Positions 44,031 to 54,678 are shown, counted from the stretch's first letter. The stretch: DNA of 64,000 bases from Maridesulfovibrio salexigens DSM 2638 (GCF_000023445.1 NC_012881.1:2844501-2908500), one strand, 5' to 3'. The notes: generated by a model not told the origin, from the letters alone. A program made the numbers and translations.

Positions 44031-46439
44031 ATGAAACTAAACTTCAACAAAAAAATTATTATCACATTCTCTTTAGCCTTAATCATTCTCAGCTCTATTC
44101 TAACTTCAGTAAGTTACTTCGAATCCATTAATTCGTTACATGATTTTGGATTATCGTTTCTAAAAAACACAGCAGAACAATTATCTGAAGAAATAGAACT
44201 GCAAAATGAGGTTCTCCAAAAGCTGCTGCATTCAGAAAGCACAATTTTAACAGAAAAGATTGCTAAAGAAGGTGAAATCTGGATTGATAAAGAACAGCCT
44301 CACGAAGCAACCATATACAACCAAAACAGCATGCTCCCTACAAATGAAATAATTCCTACATTAATGTTGGGGTCAAGCAGAATTGAAAACAACTACTCTC
44401 TGGTTGATGGCATACGAAATGCGTCAGGGGCATTCGCTACTATTTTTCAGCTTCTACCTGATAAACTTTTAAGAATTTCGACAAACATCATAAAAAAGAA
44501 TGGCGAACGAGCCATTATGACCTATATTCCATCTTCAAGCCCTGTATACAAGGCAGTAAAATCTGGACTTCCTTTTTACGGCAGAGCTGTAGTTTTAGGT
44601 GAACAACTTTTGACAGCATATGTGCCTCTAAAAAATAAATCGGGAGAAATAGTCGCAGCAGTATTTACTGGTGTAAAGATCCTTAGTCCTGAATTCAAAA
44701 ATCTCATAGGCAATGTCAGCATGGCTGGCAAAGGATATGCCTTCGTATACAACACTGCTGGCGACATTCTAATCCACCCATCAGCTACAGGTAAAAACTT
44801 CAAAAAAGAATCCCCGAAGGTATGGGACCACATAAAGGATATTAAAAATGGTCTAATTTCATACAACTACAACGATAATGATCGCAATTGTTTCATAACT
44901 TATTTCGAACCTTGGGATTGGCATGTCGCTGTCAGCTTAACAAATAAAGAAATGTATATGGGAGCAGACAGCCGGTTGCTATATAAGAATACTGGAACAG
45001 CAACACTAGGAATAATTCTAGCTATCTGTTGCGTATTATACGTACTAAATCGACTCATGAGTCCTCTTCGCTCGCTAGCTAAAACTACTGAAAAAATCGC
45101 TAACGGGGACTTAAATGCCCGATGTGAATACGACTCAAATGATGCTATTGGCGAAACAGTAAAATCAGTTAACACCATGGTAGCTGAACTTAAGAGTAAA
45201 CTTGGATTCTCAGACGGAGTCCTTAAAGGAATCACAATTCCATTCATAGTGACCGATGCAGAAGGCAAAATAAACTACTGCAATAATTCTCTTCTAGAAT
45301 ACGCAGGCAGAGATGGCAATCCAGAAGATTATTACGGAGAGCCACTGAGCTATGTTTTTTATAATGACCGAAACAAAAAGAGCCTTACAAACACGGCCAT
45401 AGAGGAAAAGAAAACAATACACAACATCACTGCTACCCTAATAAACATAAAAGGGACAACCAAACACGGAGTATTCAATGCAGCACCATTATATGACTTA
45501 GACGAAAATTTAATTGGTGCATTTAGTATGGTAAATGATATAACAGAACAAAAACAACAGCAGCAACAGATACAGGAACAAACAGACAGAATAACAGAAG
45601 TTGCTGAGCAATCAATAAATATCGCGGAACAGGTTTCATCTGCTGCAGCGGAGCTTTCTTCACAGATTGATGAATCCAGCAAAGGTTCACACACTCAAAG
45701 AGAGCTGACGGCCGAAGCAGCAACAGCGATGGAACAAATGAATGTTTCTGTTCTGGAGGTAGCCAATAATGCAGAAAATGCAGCTTCCTTAGCAACAGAA
45801 TCTAGAGAAAAAGCAGGAGCAGGCGAAGACATTGTTTCTGAAGTAGTCCAGGTAATGGATAGATTACGTGTCACTACCAATGCCTTGAAACAAGACATGA
45901 TATCCTTAGGAAAACAGGCAGATGGAATCGGCCAGATAATAACAGTCATCAATGACATAGCAGATCAAACCAACCTGCTAGCACTTAATGCAGCCATTGA
46001 GGCCGCACGTGCGGGAGAAGCAGGCAGAGGATTTGCTGTTGTTGCGGACGAAGTTCGTAAGTTAGCAGAAAAGACAGTAAGTGCGACAGGAGAAGTAAGT
46101 GAATATATTAACAATATCCAAAGCTCAGCCCACAACAATATAAACACCATGGAACAAGCAACTACTGCGGTTGAAGAGGCCACCGACCTTGCTAACAACT
46201 CAGGAAATGCTTTGAAGGAGATTGTGGACTTCGTTTCACAATCAACTGACCAAATAAGATCAATAGCAACAGCATCAGAAGAACAATCTGCAGCCAGTGA
46301 ACAAATTGCTCAATCGACTTCTCAGGTTAATACCATTGCAGAAGAAACCGCCGAGGCAATGAATCAATCATCTCTGGCAGTCAATGAATTAGCTCAACTG
46401 GCTGAAGAGTTGAGAGTACTCGTCTCGTCGATGAGATAA
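44031..46439 (+). CDS. Methyl-accepting chemotaxis protein, Cache-HAMP-PAS type
   Basis: 802 residues. First membrane span at 8-28, periplasmic Cache region to about 320 ([38 protein letters not shown]), second span about 325-345, HAMP ([20 protein letters not shown]), a cytoplasmic PAS domain (about 395-505), then the signalling hairpin ([20 protein letters not shown]). The PAS between HAMP and hairpin suggests a second, cytoplasmic input such as redox. GGAG before the ATG. Clearly AT-rich against neighbours. Confidence 0.92.
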   Translation: MKLNFNKKIIITFSLALIILSSILTSVSYFESINSLHDFGLSFLKNTAEQLSEEIELQNEVLQKLLHSESTILTEKIAKEGEIWIDKEQPHEATIYNQNSMLPTNEIIPTLMLGSSRIENNYSLVDGIRNASGAFATIFQLLPDKLLRISTNIIKKNGERAIMTYIPSSSPVYKAVKSGLPFYGRAVVLGEQLLTAYVPLKNKSGEIVAAVFTGVKILSPEFKNLIGNVSMAGKGYAFVYNTAGDILIHPSATGKNFKKESPKVWDHIKDIKNGLISYNYNDNDRNCFITYFEPWDWHVAVSLTNKEMYMGADSRLLYKNTGTATLGIILAICCVLYVLNRLMSPLRSLAKTTEKIANGDLNARCEYDSNDAIGETVKSVNTMVAELKSKLGFSDGVLKGITIPFIVTDAEGKINYCNNSLLEYAGRDGNPEDYYGEPLSYVFYNDRNKKSLTNTAIEEKKTIHNITATLINIKGTTKHGVFNAAPLYDLDENLIGAFSMVNDITEQKQQQQQIQEQTDRITEVAEQSINIAEQVSSAAAELSSQIDESSKGSHTQRELTAEAATAMEQMNVSVLEVANNAENAASLATESREKAGAGEDIVSEVVQVMDRLRVTTNALKQDMISLGKQADGIGQIITVINDIADQTNLLALNAAIEAARAGEAGRGFAVVADEVRKLAEKTVSATGEVSEYINNIQSSAHNNINTMEQATTAVEEATDLANNSGNALKEIVDFVSQSTDQIRSIATASEEQSAASEQIAQSTSQVNTIAEETAEAMNQSSLAVNELAQLAEELRVLVSSMR

Positions 46440-46476
46440 ACTCACTCAAAATAGCCAAACAGAATGGTAAACCAAA

Positions 46477-47697
46477 ATGAGAGACAAAACAGAGAGCTTC
46501 GCGCAAAGCATAATCGAAACTAGCGACAAAAACATAACCAACCTACCTGACAGCTCGTTAGCAGACGTATGCAGACTCATTTTGGCTAGCCAAGATTTTG
46601 CCGTGAGTATACGAGATTTAGATTTTAAACCTCTATATGTGAATGATGCTTGTCTTAAACTATTTGGAGAAACTCGCGAAGAATGGAACAAAGACAATTG
46701 GGAACAAAGATATCAACCCGAACAAATAAACAAACTATACGATGAAGTCATACCAGCGGTAATCACAGGAAAAAAATGGCGTGGCGACTTTAAAATAATC
46801 ACCCCAGACGGAACAAGAAAAAGAGTCCTAAGCAACTGGGATGCTGTATACAATAACAAAAAAAACATTGTATGTTACTATGGAATATACAGTGAAGTAA
46901 CCCGCATGTCAGAGCTAAAAGAGAATCTCAGAAAAAAAAATAAATTCCTAAACAACATAATTGATGCTTTACCGGAACCTCTGGTTATTAAAAGCTCTGA
47001 CGGAAATATAATTGCTGCAAACAAAGCTTACTGCTGCACCATAGGAAAAACCAGAAAAGACCTGAAAGGCAAAAACGACTTTGACATATTTCCAGATGAT
47101 GTCGCTAAGAGATTAAAGGAACATGACAATAAGGCTCTACACTTAGACAAATCAATCATCCAAGAGGAAAGCATTATTAAAAGCAATGGAGAAAAAGTTC
47201 TATTTTCAACTAAAAGAGTGTCCACGAACAATGACGATGGAGAGAAAATATTAATATGCATAGCCCGCGACATCACGAGTGAACGGACTTTACAAAAGAC
47301 AGTCGCTGAATCTTACCACCAATTGGAGACCTACCTTACCGGACTGAGTTACGATTTACTACGAATCCAGGATGACGTGGCTGCAAGCGTATCAAAAGCC
47401 TCAGCAGTACAAGGCTTATTTGAGAATTCCAACACAACATTCAATGAACTAATTAACGAATCACAATTAAAAAACAAACAACCGATCAACCCATTTATAA
47501 CCCCAACACACCTTTCTCCAAGAGAATATCAAGTTTTTTTACTTTTAATTCAGGGCAAACGAATTAAAGAAGTAGCAAATGAACTTGACATTACTGGAAA
47601 CACCGCCAGCACCTACCGAAGTCGCATAATGAAGAAACTAAATATTTCTTCCATAACAGAATTAATTCAATACGCTATGCGCCAAGGGTTGATTTAA
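46477..47697 (+). CDS. PAS-containing LuxR-type transcription regulator
   Basis: 406 residues: two PAS domains (about 35-145 and 150-270) and a C-terminal GerE/LuxR helix-turn-helix (LSPREYQVFLLLIQGKRIKE, ITGNTASTYRSRIMKKLN). No receiver domain, so input is through PAS. Just downstream of the chemoreceptor and in the same AT-rich patch. Ribosome site weak. Target genes unknown; the chemoreceptor or the next gene are obvious candidates. Confidence 0.85.
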   Translation: MRDKTESFAQSIIETSDKNITNLPDSSLADVCRLILASQDFAVSIRDLDFKPLYVNDACLKLFGETREEWNKDNWEQRYQPEQINKLYDEVIPAVITGKKWRGDFKIITPDGTRKRVLSNWDAVYNNKKNIVCYYGIYSEVTRMSELKENLRKKNKFLNNIIDALPEPLVIKSSDGNIIAANKAYCCTIGKTRKDLKGKNDFDIFPDDVAKRLKEHDNKALHLDKSIIQEESIIKSNGEKVLFSTKRVSTNNDDGEKILICIARDITSERTLQKTVAESYHQLETYLTGLSYDLLRIQDDVAASVSKASAVQGLFENSNTTFNELINESQLKNKQPINPFITPTHLSPREYQVFLLLIQGKRIKEVANELDITGNTASTYRSRIMKKLNISSITELIQYAMRQGLI

Positions 47698-47808
47698 GCT
47701 CCAACAAAGTAAAGCAAGCACTACATATAGCGAAGAACTATCTACAGGACTTGCCTAACACTACAAAAGGTGAAAATACTCTTTCAACCAATGCCAATAG
47801 AGGTAAAA

Positions 47809-48573
47809 ATGAAAACAGAAGAATATTTTCATATTTTAGATAATATGAACGAAGGATATGCCGTAATAAACGTATCTTGTTCAAAATTCAAAATAACATA
47901 CAGCTATCATATTGAAAAAGCAAACAATGCTTTTTTAAAAATCACTGAAGCAGAAGAATGCAATGTGAATGGCAAAAATATATGTGTTTTCTTCAAAACC
48001 AAAGAAGAAAACATATACGACCATTTTGACTACGTTTATAGAAATCTAAAAAGCAAAATCATTGAAATATATTCTGAAACAATTTCCAAAACAATAAGTA
48101 TAAAAATATTCCCTATTTCAACGATCAAAATAGGGTGCATTGTTAATGAAGTGCAAAGCTTAAACAAGCTTAAAACTGATAAGAACTACATTCCGTCCAG
48201 CGCAATAGAATTCCTGAGAATCCTCAACCATGAAATCAGAACCCCGTTGAATGGCATTATGGGGATGCTACAATTGATGAGCGACACGACACTGAACGCA
48301 GAACAAATCAATTTTCTAAATATTGGAGCAACTGCAGCAAACAGACTCAATTCTTTTGTCGATATCCTAAGTCTTTCTCGTTCAACAAAAGATATCCCCG
48401 CTGCCTATGACGATATTTATTTTAAGCTGAACGCCGAAACTCAGCCTGTCGCATTAATGGGAGGAAATCTCCTACAATCCAAAACCAAAAGAATTCAGTC
48501 TGAACAATTATATGAAAAAGAGTTTGAACCAAGTAATTTGTGCTCCAGTACAACAGCTTCTACATCAAGCTAA
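47809..48573 (+). CDS. Truncated sensor kinase: PAS and HisKA, no ATPase domain
   Basis: 254 residues. A PAS domain (about 5-115) is followed by a HisKA dimerisation helix with an intact phospho-acceptor His (NHEIRTPLNGIMGMLQLM), then about 60 residues of unrelated tail ending in TTASTSS. There is no HATPase domain here or in another frame downstream. Start at ATG 47809 with GAGG five bases upstream is preferred over GTG 47770. Probably a decayed kinase or a phospho-acceptor relying on a partner. Confidence 0.7.
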   Translation: MKTEEYFHILDNMNEGYAVINVSCSKFKITYSYHIEKANNAFLKITEAEECNVNGKNICVFFKTKEENIYDHFDYVYRNLKSKIIEIYSETISKTISIKIFPISTIKIGCIVNEVQSLNKLKTDKNYIPSSAIEFLRILNHEIRTPLNGIMGMLQLMSDTTLNAEQINFLNIGATAANRLNSFVDILSLSRSTKDIPAAYDDIYFKLNAETQPVALMGGNLLQSKTKRIQSEQLYEKEFEPSNLCSSTTASTSS

Positions 48574-48696
48574 ACCACAATTCACGAATCAGCTGCAAAG
48601 TTATAGTTCTTAATTCTTCTTAGGTTCAAATATAATTATAAGATTCTCATCGTCAGTCAATCTACTGAAATAAAAATGTGTATTCGCAGCAACTAT

Positions 48697-50859
48697 CTAT
48701 GCCCGTTTACATTCAGTCACAATCTGCTGCACACCATTAATGGTTACTGGCAAGATCAGCTTACTGTCGGCTCCTTTAACCGAGCCATCGCCCAGCAGCA
48801 CAACAAACGGCTTCCACTTATCCACACCTTGAGCGCGAACTTCATCAACTACCTGCTCAAATATGTCTCCAGCCAGATTGTCACTGATCAAGACGATATC
48901 GGGCCTCAACAAAGAAACAGCCCGTAATCCTTTTTCGACCGTTTCACGAATGACCAGAGTGAATCCGTTCCAATTGGATGATATTTTTCGCATTTCATTA
49001 ATGTTTTCGGGATCATCATCAATACACAAAATAGTAGGAACAGGTGCACCGGATTCCACCTGTTCAGGCTGCTCATCCTCTTCAGTATCAATGGGTGATC
49101 TTTCGGATTCGACCATTGAAAAATCGAGAACTTCCGAGATAATCTCTTTCAAATGATGACCGGCAGAAGCAATATTATCTACATCAGAACGCATCTTTCC
49201 CGTTAAATCATCGTCACGCAATAAAGCATCTGAAAAATCGACAATCGTATTGAGAGGGGTACTCAGCTTGAGCCCCATCCGGGATAAGAACTCTGATTTT
49301 GCCTTACTTGCAGCATCAACAGTCTCCATAGCATCCTTGAGCTGCTCTTCTGCGGAGACTCTGTCGGTGATATCCACAAAACTTTCCAGCAAATAAGCTT
49401 CTTCACCCCGCTTGAACGGTACAACACTTTTTAAAATAGATTTGCCATTGGACAACCTGCGTACAGCATGATCAACATCCTGACCAAGATCAGTAACCGG
49501 ACATTTCCCTACTTCAGCCGGGCAGATATACTTATGGCATACTGTTCCCAAAGCCTCCTCGCGATTCACACCGATGAGCCGGGCTGCTGTTTCATTCATA
49601 TCCGCAATTGTGTGGGTATCGGCAGCAATGACGACAACCCCGGCCTGCACCCCCTGCAACACTGCGTTGGTATAATCCTGCTGATCCTTGAGACGTCTTT
49701 CCATCTCACTACGCTGGCTGATGTCCATAAATGCTTCAAGCACAAGACGCTCGCCAGACAGGGTGATATAGGCCGCATTTTTTAAAACCGTAATATCCTT
49801 GCCCGCGGCAGTCTTAATTTTTACCTCATTTTCATAAGAGGCGCCGAGATTATGCGAAAAGGGGCAGTTATGCTCTGATGAAAAACAAAAAACCTTGTCA
49901 CAACGATTACCAAGAACCTTTTCCTCAGACTCGGCTCCAAAAAGACGCAGCGCCTCGGAATTAGCCTTGATGACTTCCCGGTTCTCATTGACGATGACCA
50001 TCCCGACCGGAATTGAATCAAGGATAATTTCAATAGCGGATTTGGCTTCTTCAAGGTTTCTAGCCTTGGTTTCACGGTCATCCAGAATAGAACGGATGTT
50101 GAAAATAATACGAAAAAAAATGAACAGACAGAGAGGTATGGATACAACAATCACCCCTAACCTGAAATTATTCATTCCGGCTGTAGCTTGTTCCTTAAGC
50201 GAACTTAGCCGTTTTATTTCTGTCTGAGTCTCATGAAAAATCTTACTGGAGGACTCTCTGGCCCTGAGGATAAGTGCTTCTATCTGCATAACCCGAAAGT
50301 TCAACGCATCATGAACTTTTTTCAAAGTAGGACTCTCATCCCCGCCAAGCAATTTCCGCAAAACTGAATAGATACCTTCTGTAGCAACTTCCAGTTCATA
50401 AATTTTAGGGTTCAGATCAATAACTTCCAACACATATCCGGCTTCCTTTTCTCTGTGGAATGAAATCAATTCATCAACTTCATCCCTATCGTAAAAGTTT
50501 GCCGGGAAAGTATTCTTAAAAGTTCCGCCCCCCTGCAGCACAGACAAAATATCTTCAAGCTTGCTAAAGCTGTGATGAATATCCCTATTGAGGACCTCGA
50601 CTTTACGAAGGTCCGTGGTATCGATCATCCTTGCTATACCCAGTTCCACCATAAGTAAGCGATGCATAATCGCCTTGCCAAGCTCGGAACGGGCCTGCTG
50701 ATTCTCAATCTCGCGATCATAACGGTTCAGATAGTTAAGCTGTACCCTGTCCACGACATAAATCACTGCAAAAGTGACAAAGAAAACCAGGCAGAGAAAT
50801 AAAACTTTAGAGATAACCTGCTCTTTGAGGAGGCCGGAAAGTTTTCTATTTAACATCAT
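48697..50859 (-). CDS. Membrane sensor with PAS domains and degenerate kinase/receiver regions
   Basis: About 720 residues. Membrane span near 20-40, a periplasmic four-helix region, second span near 225-250, then two PAS domains (about 275-390 and 400-510; SIPVGMVIVNENREVIKANS). The HisKA-like stretch reads SRMGLKLSTPLNTI, i.e. Leu replaces the phospho-His, and no HATPase follows. The receiver (about 590-720, TILCIDDDPENINEM) has LISD where the phospho-Asp should be and LPV for the KPx lysine. It should not transfer phosphate. It overlaps the upstream binding-protein gene by some 14 bases. Confidence 0.75.
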   Translation of the reverse strand: MMLNRKLSGLLKEQVISKVLFLCLVFFVTFAVIYVVDRVQLNYLNRYDREIENQQARSELGKAIMHRLLMVELGIARMIDTTDLRKVEVLNRDIHHSFSKLEDILSVLQGGGTFKNTFPANFYDRDEVDELISFHREKEAGYVLEVIDLNPKIYELEVATEGIYSVLRKLLGGDESPTLKKVHDALNFRVMQIEALILRARESSSKIFHETQTEIKRLSSLKEQATAGMNNFRLGVIVVSIPLCLFIFFRIIFNIRSILDDRETKARNLEEAKSAIEIILDSIPVGMVIVNENREVIKANSEALRLFGAESEEKVLGNRCDKVFCFSSEHNCPFSHNLGASYENEVKIKTAAGKDITVLKNAAYITLSGERLVLEAFMDISQRSEMERRLKDQQDYTNAVLQGVQAGVVVIAADTHTIADMNETAARLIGVNREEALGTVCHKYICPAEVGKCPVTDLGQDVDHAVRRLSNGKSILKSVVPFKRGEEAYLLESFVDITDRVSAEEQLKDAMETVDAASKAKSEFLSRMGLKLSTPLNTIVDFSDALLRDDDLTGKMRSDVDNIASAGHHLKEIISEVLDFSMVESERSPIDTEEDEQPEQVESGAPVPTILCIDDDPENINEMRKISSNWNGFTLVIRETVEKGLRAVSLLRPDIVLISDNLAGDIFEQVVDEVRAQGVDKWKPFVVLLGDGSVKGADSKLILPVTINGVQQIVTECKRA

Positions 50860-51649
50860 ATAATCCGTATTTATTAAATATGGCCTTGCCTTCAGCGCTG
50901 GAGGCATATTCCATGAAGGCCTTGGAAATCTCAGGGTAGCGGGAGAACCGCAGCAATCCGATTATTAATTTCTTCTTTCCTGCATACTTATCACTAATAG
51001 GCAGAACACTTAAACTATCACTGTTTTCCGGCCAGGTTGAAGTGGCGTACCAGTTGATAACAAGGTCCGCTTCTTTATCCTTAAGAACACGGACAAGATC
51101 TTTTGAGTCTGTAGTCATCATCTGCACATTGCCGGCAACTTTGGCAAATATCCCTTTCTTGGTCAGTATTTTCTCTGTCTCACGCCCGATACTGCCGCTT
51201 TCCGGATTACCGATCACCACATAGTAACTTTTGTCGGCCATGCTATCCAGATTAGCCGGAATATTCTTGGGATTGCCTTTTTGAACCATCATCGCAGCCT
51301 TATTAAATCCCACGTGAACGGTATCCGTGACCAATCCCTGCTCAAGGCAGGCCTGAATATAAGAACCGGAGCCGGGCAAATAAAGATCTCCGATCTTGTT
51401 AGCCTTAATGGATTTTAAAAGATTACCTGATCCACCCTTGGTAATCAGCACCTTGCAATCATATTTTTGCTCTATAATACCAGCTATCTCGGTCATGGGC
51501 TTAATCATGGTAATGCCGCAGTAGATTAATAATTCTTTTTTCTGCTCAACTTTCTGCTGCTGGCACCCGGACATGACAAACAAGCCCAATATAAGTAATA
51601 AAGTGAGAACAAATTGATTAATATTTTTATTCAGCTGGCACAATTTCAT
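50846..51649 (-). CDS. Substrate-binding lipoprotein, ModA-like
   Basis: 267 residues with a lipoprotein signal (VMSGC, Cys about residue 29). The mature part resembles ModA/SBP_bac_11 receptors (ELLIYCGITMIKPMTEIAGI, TKGGSGNLLKSI), which bind oxyanions such as molybdate, tungstate or sulfate. No permease or ATPase is near. Its overlap with the degenerate sensor gene suggests that this protein presents a ligand to the sensor and not to a transporter (inference). Confidence 0.82.
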   Translation of the reverse strand: MKLCQLNKNINQFVLTLLLILGLFVMSGCQQQKVEQKKELLIYCGITMIKPMTEIAGIIEQKYDCKVLITKGGSGNLLKSIKANKIGDLYLPGSGSYIQACLEQGLVTDTVHVGFNKAAMMVQKGNPKNIPANLDSMADKSYYVVIGNPESGSIGRETEKILTKKGIFAKVAGNVQMMTTDSKDLVRVLKDKEADLVINWYATSTWPENSDSLSVLPISDKYAGKKKLIIGLLRFSRYPEISKAFMEYASSAEGKAIFNKYGLYDVK

Positions 51650-51881
51650 TTTACTTTCCCTGATTCAAGTTTGCATATGTTGGTGAAAACGATCCATATC
51701 ATAACATAAATTTGAATCAAATATTGAGATATATGCCTGAGCAAGAGAATTAAGCTCTCACTTATACTCAGTCAGCCATAAAAAACTTGCATTTATCCCA
51801 TCCATAGGGCACTCAACCCGCGGCGTCAGTAGCACGCCTGATCCACGCAATAATAAACTTTTCACCTTGAGGCCAATCACC

Positions 51882-52175
51882 ATGGAAAAACATCCCAAGG
51901 ACTGGCGGTTTGCGCAGGCTAACAAAGAAGCCCTGCTCACTCTTGGGGCTTATGCCCTTTATTTTATCTGGTGGTACGTCTGTGCCTACGGCATGGGCAG
52001 CGGAGACCCGGACCAGTACGAATATGTATTCGGGCTGCCGGAATGGTTTTTCTACAGCTGCATTGTTGGCTACCCGCTCATCACTATCCTGCTCTGGGCA
52101 TTAGTCAGGTTCAAATTCAAGGATATGCCCCTTGATGAGGAAGTTGACGAGATCAACGAGGAGAAACAGTCATGA
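51882..52175 (+). CDS. yhdT: YhdT-like small subunit of the pantothenate symporter
   Basis: 97 residues, DUF997 type. Two hydrophobic spans (about 20-40 and 60-80) and an acidic C-terminus. Starts at ATG 51882 with GAGG nine bases upstream; a TTG at 51867 is less likely. Its stop overlaps the panF start (ATGA), the usual yhdT-panF arrangement. Confidence 0.85.
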   Translation: MEKHPKDWRFAQANKEALLTLGAYALYFIWWYVCAYGMGSGDPDQYEYVFGLPEWFFYSCIVGYPLITILLWALVRFKFKDMPLDEEVDEINEEKQS

Positions 52176-53644
52176 GTAACACAATGATGACCGTCATCCC
52201 GGTAGTGATTTATCTGGCAATGTCATTCGGCGTTGCTCTCTGGGCTCGTAAAAAGGCAGAATCCACAACTTCCTCCAAAGGATTCATCGAAGATTATTTC
52301 ATTGGCGGCCGTTCCATGGGAGGCATGGTGCTGGCTATGACCATCATCGCAAGTTACACCAGCGCCAGCAGCTTTGTCGGCGGTCCCGGCGTGGCTTACA
52401 AGCTTGGTCTGAGCTGGGTACTGCTGGCAATGATTCAGGTCCCCACAACTTTCCTTACCCTTGGAATCCTCGGTAAACGTTTCGCTATTATGGCCCGCAA
52501 AACCGATTCCGTAACCATCACAGACTTTCTGCGCGCCCGCTACAAAAGCGATGCAGTGGTCATCCTCTGCTCTGTGGCCCTGATCGTATTTTTCATGGCT
52601 GCCATGCTTGCACAATTCATCGGCGGAGCAAGGCTTTTCCAGACCGTAACCGGATACCCGTACATCGTAGGCCTCGTACTTTTCGGGGTCAGCGTAGTCC
52701 TTTATACTGCCATCGGTGGATTCCGGGCCGTAGTACTCACTGACGCCATTCAGGGCATTGTCATGGTTGTTGCCGTGGTTGTTATCCTGCTGGCGGTCAT
52801 TAATGCGGGAGGTGGCATGGAGAACTGTATTCAGTCCCTCAAAGCCATTGATCCCGGCCTGATTACCCCCACCGGCCCAAAAGAAGCTGTACCACAGCCG
52901 TTTACTCTTTCCTTCTGGGTGCTGGTCGGTATCGGTATCCTCGGCCTGCCCCAGACCACCCAGCGTTGCATGGGTTACCGGGATTCTAAAGCCATGCATG
53001 ACGCTATGATCATCGGCACCCTGCTCATCGGATTCATGATCCTCTGCGCCCACCTTGCCGGAACCCTCGGACGCGCAATTCTTCCAGAGCTCCCGGCAGG
53101 CGATCTGGCTATGCCGTCACTCATCGTTGAACTGCTCTCCCCGGTCTGGGCCGGAGTTTTCATTGCCGGACCTCTGGCAGCAATCATGTCTACAGTAGAC
53201 TCCATGCTGCTGCTGGTCTCAGCGGCCATCATCAAAGACCTCTACATCCACTATCGTCTTAAAGGCGATGCCTCGCGCATGACTCTGGTCAGCCTCAAGA
53301 AAATGAGCCTGATATGTACCGTAGTTGTAGGACTGATGGTCTTTGTGGCTGCCATTGAGCCGCCGGACCTGCTGGTCTGGATCAACCTTTTCGCTTTCGG
53401 CGGACTGGAAGCGGCTTTCCTCTGCCCCATTGTAATCGGGCTGTACTGGGATAAAGCCAACTCCACCGGAGCCATATCCTCCATCGTCATCGGCGTGGGA
53501 ACCTTCATTGCGTTGACCATCATGAAACCTGCAATGGGCGGGGTACATGCCATTGTGCCGACAACATTGGCCTCACTGACCGCATTTGTACTCGGTTCAT
53601 ATGCCGGGCACTCCAAAACAAAGAGCGACCGGACTCCTGCATAA
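52172..53644 (+). CDS. panF: Sodium/pantothenate symporter
   Basis: Twelve- to thirteen-span SSF-family sodium symporter that imports pantothenate for coenzyme A. Family blocks: YFIGGRSMGGMVLAMTIIAS with SYTSASSFVGGPG, and the AIMSTVDSMLLLVSAAIIKD sodium-site region. 490 residues. Translationally coupled to yhdT. Close SSF relatives carry other solutes, but the yhdT partner points to pantothenate. Confidence 0.9.
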   Translation: MSNTMMTVIPVVIYLAMSFGVALWARKKAESTTSSKGFIEDYFIGGRSMGGMVLAMTIIASYTSASSFVGGPGVAYKLGLSWVLLAMIQVPTTFLTLGILGKRFAIMARKTDSVTITDFLRARYKSDAVVILCSVALIVFFMAAMLAQFIGGARLFQTVTGYPYIVGLVLFGVSVVLYTAIGGFRAVVLTDAIQGIVMVVAVVVILLAVINAGGGMENCIQSLKAIDPGLITPTGPKEAVPQPFTLSFWVLVGIGILGLPQTTQRCMGYRDSKAMHDAMIIGTLLIGFMILCAHLAGTLGRAILPELPAGDLAMPSLIVELLSPVWAGVFIAGPLAAIMSTVDSMLLLVSAAIIKDLYIHYRLKGDASRMTLVSLKKMSLICTVVVGLMVFVAAIEPPDLLVWINLFAFGGLEAAFLCPIVIGLYWDKANSTGAISSIVIGVGTFIALTIMKPAMGGVHAIVPTTLASLTAFVLGSYAGHSKTKSDRTPA

Positions 53645-53795
53645 AAGGACTTGTGACAGCTATATCCACTATCCCGAAACAGGGACGACATGTTTTCGTA
53701 ACAAAGATAACGTAATTGCTAACTGCGAAGCATGTTTGGGAATAAACTGCCACTGAATATAAAAGCCCTCCAGTCCGGGCGCAGGAGTAAATAAT

Positions 53796-54464
53796 ATGGA
53801 TATGCACCATCCTCTGAAAGTATATGAAGAGGAACTTGCCGACCTTCAGGGACTTGTCCTTGAACTCGGTAATCTGGCTCTCGACCAGTTGAACAAGGCG
53901 ATTAAAACTTTCGAGGAAAATGATCCCGAGAAAGCTGAAGCTATCGTTAAAATGGATGAGAAGATCAACGATCTTGAACATGAAGTGGACAAAATGTCCC
54001 TGATGATCATTACCAAGATGGAGCCCAAAGCCGCCGATCTTCGTTATGTCCTGACTGCCAGCAAAATTGCCTCCGACCTTGAACGCATTGCCGACTATGC
54101 CAAGAGCATTGCAAAGAAAGGCAAACGTGGATTTGCCGAGGAACACGCCCAGCATCTGGGATATGTTCAACATATGGGTCAGGAGTTAAACGCCATGCTC
54201 TCCAGTATCCTTGAAGCATTCAAGGAACTGAGCGTGGAGAAAGCTCTTGATGTCTGGCACAGCGACAGCAATGTCGATGCCCTGTTCAAAGAAGGTGTAA
54301 CCGGCATGAAAGACTGCGTGGAAGCTGAAGACCTCGAAGGGAAAGGATTCATCTCCCTGCTCTTCACCATGCGCTGTCTGGAGCGTGTCGGCGACCATAT
54401 CACCAACATCGCCGAGCATATCTATTTTATTAAATATGCTGAGTACTTTGCCGGCAAGAAATAA
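53796..54464 (+). CDS. phoU: PhoU, phosphate-signalling regulator
   Basis: Two three-helix PhoU repeats (ELGNLALDQLNKAIKTFEEN; KMSLMIITKMEPKAADLRYV and the second repeat with ERVGDHITNIAEHIYF). 222 residues. PhoU normally dampens PhoR/PhoB signalling with the Pst transporter; here pst genes are absent. Bounded by a strong terminator. Confidence 0.93.
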   Translation: MDMHHPLKVYEEELADLQGLVLELGNLALDQLNKAIKTFEENDPEKAEAIVKMDEKINDLEHEVDKMSLMIITKMEPKAADLRYVLTASKIASDLERIADYAKSIAKKGKRGFAEEHAQHLGYVQHMGQELNAMLSSILEAFKELSVEKALDVWHSDSNVDALFKEGVTGMKDCVEAEDLEGKGFISLLFTMRCLERVGDHITNIAEHIYFIKYAEYFAGKK

Positions 54465-54482
54465 GATTTATCCATTGTATTC

Positions 54483-54520
54483 AAAGGGCGGAAACACACT
54501 TGTGTTTCCGCCCTTTTCTT
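54483..54520 (+). terminator. Terminator after phoU
   Basis: 14-bp stem AAGGGCGGAAACAC/GTGTTTCCGCCCTT followed by TTCTTT. Confidence 0.88.
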
Positions 54521-54561
54521 TTTCTACTTTACACGGCTAACCGTTTTGACTAGTCTCTTTC

Positions 54562-54650
54562 GCAGCTGGGGGTGCCTTATCTGGCTGAGATGGCGTAATA
54601 GCCTGTCCCTTCGAACCTGATGCGGGTAATCCCGCCGTAGGGAAGCTCCA
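54562..54650 (+). promoter_or_regulatory. TPP riboswitch (THI element)
   Basis: All conserved blocks are present in order: GGGGGTGCC, GGCTGAGATGG, CCCTTCGAACCTGATGCGGG, TAATCCCGCCGTAGGGAAGC. P1 closes through AGCT/AGCT. It binds thiamine pyrophosphate and turns the thi operon off when the cofactor is plentiful. Confidence 0.93.
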
Positions 54651-54678
54651 TAGATTCTGTCGTTATATCTATTGTTGC

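Noticed and set aside
43625-48690. Integrated element with att sites at tRNA-Leu
   Set aside because: No integrase and no repeat of the tRNA 3' end was found on the far side; only composition supports acquisition.
52223-53053. 276-codon minus-strand frame opposite panF
   Set aside because: Shadow of a membrane protein gene; His/Asp-rich antisense product without a ribosome site.
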